29,459 bases of DNA. Origin: Verrucomicrobia bacterium UBA3750 (lineage in GTDB: Bacteria > Verrucomicrobiota > Kiritimatiellia > RFP12 > UBA1067). Both the position numbers and the translations under genes were made by a program. Positions within the stretch are counted from its first letter, which is position 1, and each line of letters starts with the position of its first letter. The stretch covers positions 3,508-32,966 of the forward strand of contig DFGM01000181.1 of the NCBI GenBank assembly GCA_002371755.1, written 5' to 3'. Under the pieces are notes generated by a model. That model ran no database searches. It had not been told where the DNA came from and saw only the letters and a program-made list of their open reading frames with translations. Below, piece after piece: positions 15,693 through 22,500 of this stretch.

Positions 15693-17414
15693 TTAGAGAA
15701 CGTACTTTTCGGCTTTGACGCGTTCGATGAAGGCGTCAAGAGTCATTGCGCCGAGGTCGCCTTCGGCGCGGGAACGGACTGAGAGCGTGCCGTTCGCCTC
15801 GTCGCGCGGCCCAACCACGATCTGGTAGGGAAGTTTCTCCATCGTGGCGGCGCGGATTTTCGCGCCGAGTTTTTCGGCGGAGGAATCGATGCCCACGCGC
15901 ATGCCGATGGCGCGAAGCGCCTCGGCCGTCTTTTCAGCGTAGGCGAGCGCCTTGTCGCTCACGGGGAGCACCCTGACCTGCTCGGGAGCGAGCCAGAGCG
16001 GGAAAGCGCCGGCGTAGTGTTCGATCAGAATGCCTATGAAGCGCTCGAGCGAGCCGAGAACTGCACGGTGCAGCATCACGGGATGGTGCTTCTGTCCGTC
16101 CGGACCCACGTATTCGGCGTTCAGCCTCTCCGCGCTCGGCAGCTGATAGTCGAGCTGTATCGTGCCGCACTGCCATTCGCGCGCCAAGGCGTCGGTAATC
16201 TTGAACTCCAGCTTGGGTCCGTAGAACGCACCTTCGCCCGGCTGTATCACATAGTCCATGCCGCAGGCCTTGCACGCTTCGGCGAGAGCCGCCTCGGCGC
16301 GTTGCCATGTCGCTTCATCGCCCACGTGGTCCTCGGGCATGGTGCTGAGTTTGACAAGCAGGTTCTTGTCGAACCCGAAGTCTTTGTAGACATCCTTGAG
16401 AAGGCGGCAGAACTTGGCGACCTCTTCGCCGATTTGGTCTTGCGTGCAGATGATATGGGCGTCATCCTGCACGAAACCTCTCACGCGCATGATACCGTGC
16501 AGGGTGCCGCTCGGCTCGTTGCGGGCGCAGTGACCGAACTCGGCAAGCCTCAGAGGAAGATCCTTGTAGGAACGCATGCGGCTCTTGAAGATTTCAAGAG
16601 CGCCGGGGCAGTTCATCGGCTTGACGGCGAAAATGCGCTTTTCAGACTCGGTGATGAACATGTTCGCCTTGTAGTGATCCCAGTGGCCGCTCTTCTCCCA
16701 GAGCGAGCGCGGCATGAGGGCGGGCGTATTCACCTCCTGATAGCCGTCGGCCACGATCTTGCGGCGCATGTAGTCCTGCAAAGTCACATACACGCTCCAG
16801 CCTTTCGGGTGCCAGAAAATCTGGCCCGGGTCTTCCGGGTCGAGGTGGAAGAGATCCAGTTCCACGCCGAGCCTGCGGTGGTCGCGCCGTTTCGCTTCTT
16901 CTATGCGCTCCATCATCGCCTTGAGCTCCGCCTCGTCCCTGGCGACGACGCCGTAGACTCTCTGGAGCATCTTGTTCTTCTCGTCGCCGCGATAGTAGGA
17001 GCCGGCCAGGCGGGTGAGCTTCACGACGCCGATCTGCTTGGAATGTTCCACATGGGGACCGCGGCACATTTCGGCGTAGTCGCCCACCGTGTAGGTGGAA
17101 ATATCCTCGCCTTCCGGAATATCGGAGAGGCGGTCGAGCTTATAGTGCTGGCCTTCGAGCATCTTTGCGCACTCTTCGCGGCTCACGACCTTGCGCACGA
17201 ACGGCTCGTCAAGCGCGATAAGGCGGGCGATTTCCGCCTCGATTTTTGGGAAATCATCGGGGGAAAGGCGGTGCGGCAGGTCGAAATCGTAGTAGAAGCC
17301 CTCGTCCGTGGCAGGCCCTATATCTACTTGCACATCGTCAAAAATATTCTGGATGGCCCTCGCCATCAAATGCGCGGCGCTGTGGCGCCTCATCTGTTCT
17401 GTAACTTCGCTCAT
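15693..17414 (-). CDS. thrS: Threonyl-tRNA synthetase lacking the N-terminal TGS domain
   Basis: ThrRS charges tRNA(Thr) and edits mischarged Ser-tRNA. At 573 residues it is about 70 shorter than the E. coli enzyme. It begins directly in the editing region with HSAAHLMARA (His11, His15), and Cys117 and His121 (CRGPH) complete the editing site. The class II catalytic core is intact. Zinc ligands are expected at Cys269 (MNCPG), His320 (DDAHI) and His449 (MLHRA); the 51-residue Cys-His spacing matches E. coli. The anticodon-binding domain occupies about the last 100 residues. The start is supported by AAGGAG just upstream and by a promoter only 27 bp before the ATG, which leaves no room for a TGS domain. 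Confidence 0.95.
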   Translation of the reverse strand: MSEVTEQMRRHSAAHLMARAIQNIFDDVQVDIGPATDEGFYYDFDLPHRLSPDDFPKIEAEIARLIALDEPFVRKVVSREECAKMLEGQHYKLDRLSDIPEGEDISTYTVGDYAEMCRGPHVEHSKQIGVVKLTRLAGSYYRGDEKNKMLQRVYGVVARDEAELKAMMERIEEAKRRDHRRLGVELDLFHLDPEDPGQIFWHPKGWSVYVTLQDYMRRKIVADGYQEVNTPALMPRSLWEKSGHWDHYKANMFITESEKRIFAVKPMNCPGALEIFKSRMRSYKDLPLRLAEFGHCARNEPSGTLHGIMRVRGFVQDDAHIICTQDQIGEEVAKFCRLLKDVYKDFGFDKNLLVKLSTMPEDHVGDEATWQRAEAALAEACKACGMDYVIQPGEGAFYGPKLEFKITDALAREWQCGTIQLDYQLPSAERLNAEYVGPDGQKHHPVMLHRAVLGSLERFIGILIEHYAGAFPLWLAPEQVRVLPVSDKALAYAEKTAEALRAIGMRVGIDSSAEKLGAKIRAATMEKLPYQIVVGPRDEANGTLSVRSRAEGDLGAMTLDAFIERVKAEKYVL

Positions 17415-17440
17415 TATACTCCTTGGGTGTTCTCCGGCAT

Positions 17441-17470
17441 ATTATACCATATTCTCCTGCCATGTGGCAA
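17441..17470 (-). promoter_or_regulatory. thrS promoter with extended -10
   Basis: On the minus strand, TTGCCA (17465-17470) and TATAAT (17441-17446) are 18 bp apart. TGG before the -10 element gives an extended -10. The predicted start near 17434 would leave a leader of about 20 nt, too short for elaborate leader-based autoregulation. Confidence 0.72.
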
Positions 17471-17473
17471 GGC

Positions 17474-17493
17474 CGCGTGCAAGGGTGCACGCG
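17474..17493. repeat. Perfect inverted repeat between divergent promoters
   Basis: CGCGTGCA (17474-17481) and TGCACGCG (17486-17493) form an 8-bp stem with the loop AGGG. It sits between the thrS and endonuclease promoters. It could be an operator or a cruciform; no T-run is present, so terminator activity is unlikely. Confidence 0.5.
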
Positions 17494-17509
17494 TACGTTG
17501 CAACTTGGT

Positions 17510-17538
17510 CACACAGGATAAAAGAAATATGGTATAAT
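17510..17538 (+). promoter_or_regulatory. Extended -10 promoter of the endonuclease gene
   Basis: TATAAT (17533-17538) is preceded by TGG, giving an extended -10. The -35 position 17 bp upstream reads CACACA (17510-17515), a poor -35 match. The same CACACAGG and ATGGTATAATAT layout with identical 17-bp spacing recurs upstream of the methyltransferase on the other strand. Confidence 0.6.
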
Positions 17539-17761
17539 ATTGGGGTCTTGTGTGTATCAAGACATGATGCGAGGGGGTGCACTCCTCTTGCTTCAATAAT
17601 ACATCGGCTTCCGAGAACCTACGACATTCAAAAAGTTGCCATGAACGATTGTGCAAGGTGCGACAGTTTTGCTGCGCCTTGTCTGTGTGTTCGTGTCGGG
17701 TGTCGTAGCCCCTCGGAAAACATGCAGGCAAGAGCGCGGCTGTTGAAAGGATGTAACTGCA

Positions 17762-18397
17762 ATGGCAAATGCGACGCCTAACCATCCCAATGTGGATATA
17801 GCAAAGAATCGTGTGCGGGGTATAATTGACACCATAACGCCATCAGAATTAGTATCAATTGTTAAAGATACGCCTTCGTTGCGAGGTATGATAGCAGGCA
17901 ATATAGCTGAGCTCAAATTTCGGCAACACCTTGAGAATATGGGGTGTTTCTCAAACTTTGAGAAGCCAGATGATCATGATAGAAGTGGAAATAAAATCGA
18001 TCTCCGTTTTTGCTACAAAGGCAAGCCTATTCGCGTTCAATTGAAATCGGTGCAAACTAACTCCATTAAATGGAATTGCTTCTCTCGAACATTGCAGTGT
18101 GATGTTCAGAACGATGGTTCAGACAAGCGCGATGTTTATCTGCCAAATGGGCATGTCGTAAGCACAACCAATTATAAGATTGGCGATTATGATATACTAG
18201 CGGTGCCGCTTTATCCGTTTACTGGTGAATGGGATTTCGCTTATTTGCTTAATAGTGAATGTAAACGAACACAATCTGTGAAATATAGCGTCGAAGATCG
18301 AAAATACCTCATCAAGACTACAGAACGACTGACATATCCATTGTCAGGGGAATGGTCGGCGGATATACTTGAGACCATTCAAAAGTTGCTTCCCTAG
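17762..18397 (+). CDS. Putative type II restriction endonuclease, PD-(D/E)xK-like
   Basis: This 211-residue protein has a plausible PD-(D/E)xK nuclease core. Glu50 lies in GNIAELKF, Asp80 in NKIDLRF, and Gln93-Leu94-Lys95 in IRVQLKS, a D-x12-QxK arrangement with Gln in the usual Glu position, as in several restriction and repair nucleases. No signal peptide, HTH or known specificity domain is seen. AAAGGA lies 10 nt before the ATG. The gene is AT-richer than its neighbours, which suggests acquisition. It converges on a DNA methyltransferase gene and the two stop codons share CTAG, so the pair is read as a restriction-modification system. The family and recognition site were not identified; the nuclease call relies on motif order plus context. 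Confidence 0.7.
   Translation: MANATPNHPNVDIAKNRVRGIIDTITPSELVSIVKDTPSLRGMIAGNIAELKFRQHLENMGCFSNFEKPDDHDRSGNKIDLRFCYKGKPIRVQLKSVQTNSIKWNCFSRTLQCDVQNDGSDKRDVYLPNGHVVSTTNYKIGDYDILAVPLYPFTGEWDFAYLLNSECKRTQSVKYSVEDRKYLIKTTERLTYPLSGEWSADILETIQKLLP
18394..18397. other. CTAG shared by both convergent stop codons
   Basis: The plus-strand stop TAG occupies 18395-18397 and the minus-strand stop TAG occupies 18396-18394. The palindromic tetranucleotide CTAG therefore ends both genes, which overlap tail to tail by 4 bp with no intergenic DNA or terminator between them. Confidence 0.95.
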
Positions 18398-19305
18398 CGA
18401 GTGGAGTATGCGTCAAGCAGTGATCCAAAATTAGAATAGGGCAGTTTCTTGTCTTTAGCTTTGCAAAGACGAAACACAAGAAAATAACTATGATTCTTGC
18501 GTGCATGCACTTGTTTCTTGATTCTCGAAACTGAAGGTTTGTTGTTGCGCACAACTACGAATAGATCCTCACAATAAAACCCCATTTTTTCATACGCGTA
18601 AATAATTTCTACATGGGTAAGTTTTTGTCGGTTTGCAGAGACTTCATCTTGGCATTTTACAATAAATATTGCACCATCTTTCATACATCGCCTAACTTCC
18701 AAGCCGATGGATAGATACATGTCGAGAACTTTATCGTGATATTTCAATTCTTTGTCATCGGTAGTTTGGCTGTTCGAATAGTAATCCCTAAAAGCCTCAT
18801 GGGTTCCGGCTCCTGCTAGGGCATCATTTTTAAATCGATATAGGCCCTCCATATATGGCGGGTCTAAAACAGCAGCATCCAAGTAGTCGCTTTTATATGG
18901 TAAATGTCTCGCATCAACTCCTGTTTTTAGATCAGAAGGCAAGAATGTGTATTTAGATGTGTCAACATTTCTCCAGAAAACTCCCTTGCCATAAGTAACA
19001 TCTGCAATTACAGATCCATCTGGCACCCACAACTTTAAAATCTGCGGAAAGACAATGGAATTGTCAGAAGTATAAGCACTGAAGACTAAATCATTAGATG
19101 TTACACCGCCTTGAACACGTTTTTTGGGTTGTACAACATTTGCGCTCGTATCTGGAATTGCTTGAGGCGTAACAACATCAGAAGATTCTCCGGCTCGGGC
19201 CATTTCAAACGGGAATCCCAGCGCCAAAGCACCAACAAGAAGTTTGTTAGCATTAATTACATATCGCATATCTGTTTCCATTGTAAGCGCAGTGTCTTTC
19301 AGCAT
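18394..19305 (-). CDS. DNA methyltransferase (DPPY-type amino-methyltransferase)
   Basis: The protein is up to 303 residues long. The AdoMet-binding motif I is DVTYGKGVFW at about 102-111 and the catalytic motif IV is LDPPYMEG at about 147-154. DPPY marks N6-adenine or N4-cytosine methylation. Motif I precedes IV by only about 45 residues, without a recognition domain between them, which suggests gamma-like order. The 3' half includes KDGAIFIVKCQDEV, a typical later strand. The N-terminal 60-70 residues are unusual and contain a short hydrophobic stretch. ATGs at 19305, 19281, 19269 and 19203 are all possible starts and none has a strong ribosome-binding site. AT-rich composition matches the endonuclease gene. 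It probably protects the sites cut by the endonuclease. Confidence 0.82.
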   Translation of the reverse strand: MLKDTALTMETDMRYVINANKLLVGALALGFPFEMARAGESSDVVTPQAIPDTSANVVQPKKRVQGGVTSNDLVFSAYTSDNSIVFPQILKLWVPDGSVIADVTYGKGVFWRNVDTSKYTFLPSDLKTGVDARHLPYKSDYLDAAVLDPPYMEGLYRFKNDALAGAGTHEAFRDYYSNSQTTDDKELKYHDKVLDMYLSIGLEVRRCMKDGAIFIVKCQDEVSANRQKLTHVEIIYAYEKMGFYCEDLFVVVRNNKPSVSRIKKQVHARKNHSYFLVFRLCKAKDKKLPYSNFGSLLDAYSTR

Positions 19306-19509
19306 TTACAGGTTGTAGTTTGTGATTCTTGGAATCTTAGTTTGATATTATTTATATATACTTAGCAATCAAGCGCACATATTATACCATTTTTCAGCGC
19401 CCCTGTGTGCGCGTACATTGTCTGAAAATGTGCGTAAGAAAAGTCTGGTGATTCGTGTAAGAAATGCGTGCGAGAGCCGAGTATGGTGTGGAAGGAAGAT
19501 AGAAAACTC
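19306..19509. other. Intergenic region between methyltransferase and alpha-2-macroglobulin genes
   Basis: The gap contains the minus-strand methyltransferase promoter (19381-19409), an AT-rich leader, and a small inverted repeat, GATTC-TTG-GAATC (19324-19336), in that leader. No clear plus-strand promoter for the macroglobulin gene was found. The frame of that gene is open from a GTG at 19468. Confidence 0.5.
19381..19409 (-). promoter_or_regulatory. Extended -10 promoter of the methyltransferase gene
   Basis: On the minus strand, CACACA (19404-19409) and TATAAT (19381-19386) are 17 bp apart, with TGG before the -10. CACACAGG, GAAA and ATGGTATAATAT are shared with the endonuclease promoter at the same spacing. 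Leader length to the ATG at 19305 would be about 70 nt. Confidence 0.6.
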
Positions 19510-22500
19510 ATGGAAAACAATACGAATAAGAAATGGAACAGGGGTCTTGCGATGTTCGCAGCAGGTGCCGCGTTCATGCTTTGCTGGGCGGTGATTTTTG
19601 CCATCCAGCTCGCCAAGACAATCGACACGCTGCAAAAGCCGTGCGATATAGGCGCGGATGCATCGGAAGTGCAAGAAGGCACTTCCTGCAAGCAGCCTGC
19701 CGCCTATCCAGCTGGCCAGCCCCCAGAGCCCCCGGCCTCTCCAGATGGCCAGGCTGAGCCTGGCCAACCCCCGGCGCCAGCGGAAAGCAAGCCTGCCGAA
19801 AGCCCCTTTGTCCGTGTGGTGCAACTCGACTTTGCCGGCGAAGACGGCGATGAGATTCTAATTCGCCTCGATTCCCCGCCTGTCGCCGCAGACTTCCTTC
19901 ACTACATTGTCATTTCCCCTCGCGTGGAGGATGTTTCCGTGGAGATACAAGAGGAACAATCGTGGTATTGGCGCGAAAAGGCGCGCTTCTCGGTCAGGCT
20001 CAAGAGCGCGAACTTCAAGTATCGCACGCCTTACACTATCACGCTGAAGCGCGAAATGCCGTTTGAGGCGGATGCCGCGCTCGAAAGCGACTTCCGCCGC
20101 ACGATTACGCGCGACGACATGCCCTCCGAGGCGAGTCTCGCCGATACCGGACGCTACCTTCCGCCAGTCGGCGACAGTCTGCTCGCCATCACCGTGGCCA
20201 ACGCACCACGGCTCAAATACGAGTTCAGGCGCGTATTGAGCGAAAATATCGTCCAGCTTCTGGCGCGGGAAGAACGCCAATACAAGAAGTCGATACCGTT
20301 CTGGTGGTCGGAAGTTTCTGCCGATAGCGAAGCGAGCGAAGAACTCGCAGCCGAACCGTTTTGCTGGGAGGAGGAGCTTGCCACGGAGCCCAACATGGTC
20401 GAGCGCCGGTATGTAAGGTTGCGCGATGGCGAAGGGAATCCAAAGAAAGGCGTTTATCTATTCTCTGTGCAGATACTTGGCAAAAAACTCCGCGACACGC
20501 CCGAGCCGGAGTACCGGCTGGTGTGTCTCACCGACCTCGGGCTCACGGTGCGGCGCGACGAAAACGCTTTGCGCGTGTGGGTGACGTCCCTTTCCACCGG
20601 GCGCTGCGTCCCGGGCGCCACGGCGAAACTATACGCGTCCAACCGTCTCCTTCTGGCAAGCGGCGTCACGGACGGGAACGGCGAAACAACGCTTGCGGAT
20701 TTCGACACACGCTACGAACCCTTCGCTCTCGTGGTGGAATCGGCATCGCAAGACGACATCACTTTCATGGCGCTCAAAGACTCCATGCATATAGACGAAT
20801 CCATGCCGTGCGGGAAGAGACCGCAATACCTGAAGCCAAACGACTTGACGGCATTTCTCTGGACAGACCGCGGCATATACCGTCACGGCGAAAAGATAAT
20901 GGCCGGGGCGATCTTGCGCAACGGTGAAGGCGCGGCGCCATCGCCGCTGCCGGTGAAGTTCGTCTTTGCGGATCCGAAAGGGCGCGAAGTCGCGTCCAAG
21001 GCCCAAACGACCGATCAGACCGGCGCCGTGACGGTGGAGAGTTTCTCCGCCCCCGCGAACATGCCTTCCGGCAAATGGAAGCTGAAGGTCGTCTTGCCGG
21101 GACAGGACGCCGCAACATTAGGCGAGAAGGAGATAAAGATAGAAGAGTTCGCCCCGCCGCAAGTGAAAGTGGAAATAAAGGCTTTGCCCCGCGCCGATGA
21201 GGTGCTGAGCAATGTCACATGGAAGGTGCACGCCGAACATCTCTTCGGAGGAGCGGCAAAACAGCTTTCCGCCGAAGGAATGGTCGTCTTCGCCGATGCG
21301 GCGTTTTCGCCATCCGGGTGGGAAGATTGGCGTTTCGGCGACCCCAGGCGCTCGCTTGGCGCAAACTTCACGCGCCTCCCTGCACGGTTCACGGACGAGA
21401 AGGGCGAGGCGGTGTTCTCTCTCCCTCTGAAGCCGGAATGGGGCAAACCCGCCGCTGCCGTGAAAATGACGGTGCAAGGCTCCGTGACCGAGACGGGCGG
21501 ACGCCCCGCCACGGCGCGCGCTTCCACCATCTTCCACCTATATCCTTATTATATAGGATCAGACGTCCCCGAATCCATCAAGAGCCGGAATGGACTTGCC
21601 TTCTTCAATATTGCCACTCTCGCCCCAGACGGCAAGCCAATCCCTTCACCGCTCGAACTCAAGGCGCGCCTGTACAAAATCGGCTACGCCTACAACCTCG
21701 TGAAAAAGAACGATTCCACCGCTTGCTGGGACAGCGAGGAGACTCGCAGCGCCATAGGCGATGAAATCCGCCTTGCGACAGGGGCGGATGGCAAGGCGCG
21801 TTTCGCCATTCCGGCGAACGGTTCGGGCGAATACGAATTTACAGTGGAAGATGCCGAATCGGGCGTATCCCACTCCGTGCGCTTCTGGATTTCCTCTGGC
21901 GACGATGCCGAGGTGCGGGCGAAACTCAAGACCCCAACCGCCGTCACGCTCAGCCCGGACAAAAAGGCCTACTGCGAAGGCGAACGCCCCCTCATCGCCG
22001 TAAAATCGCCTTTCCGCGGCATGGCATATCTTGCCGTGATGCGTGAAAAGACGCTATATACGCGCATATTCGAGCTCACGAACGCCACGACTACGGTGGA
22101 GCTCGATCCGCTCGAAAAAGAGTGGGCACCCAATGTGGATGTGGCGATAAGCGTGGTGCAGCCGGTAGAAGCTTCTTCCGGGCGCCTCGCCACGCGCGCG
22201 CACGGCATCATCTCTCTGCCAGTGAGGCCGAAAGCGAGCCTTCTCGACGTGGAAATCACGCCAAACCTCGTTCTCGGCTCTGAGGGCGGCGGCACTCTGG
22301 AAGTCGCAATAAGCGCGAAAAACGCGCTTGCGAACGGTGAAATCGCCACAATAACCGTCGTGGATGAAGGGATAAACCTTCTGACAGCCGAGCAAGTCCC
22401 AGCCCCAAGCGCCTTCTTTGCCACGGAACGCTCTGGCTTCCATCCTCTTTATGACGTCTATTCGCGCCTTCTTCCCGCCTACGATTCGCATCTCGTGGCG

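Larger units (their letters stand above)
17415..17761. other. Intergenic region between thrS and the restriction gene
   Basis: These 347 bp hold the minus-strand thrS promoter (17441-17470), a hairpin-forming palindrome (17474-17493), the plus-strand promoter of the endonuclease (17510-17538), and a leader of about 220 nt. The leader begins with an inverted repeat, GTCTTG-7 nt-CAAGAC (17545-17563), at the expected transcript start. Two tiny open frames are possible. One encodes 11 or 12 residues from 17564 or 17567. The other encodes a 46-residue Cys-rich peptide (17641-17781, eight Cys) that runs 20 bp into the endonuclease gene. Neither has a convincing ribosome-binding site, so neither is called as a gene. 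Confidence 0.55.

Noticed and set aside
16017..17537. Plus-strand open frame opposite thrS
   Set aside because: It is an antisense shadow of a certain gene and shows no domain similarity.
17541..17761. tRNA or other structured RNA gene in the long leader
   Set aside because: No cloverleaf, T-loop or CCA end could be traced; only short hairpins are present.
19685..19800. Repeated GGCCAG/CTGGCC words as a DNA repeat array
   Set aside because: They encode the Pro/Gly/Gln-rich linker of the macroglobulin in frame and are explained by its low-complexity protein sequence.
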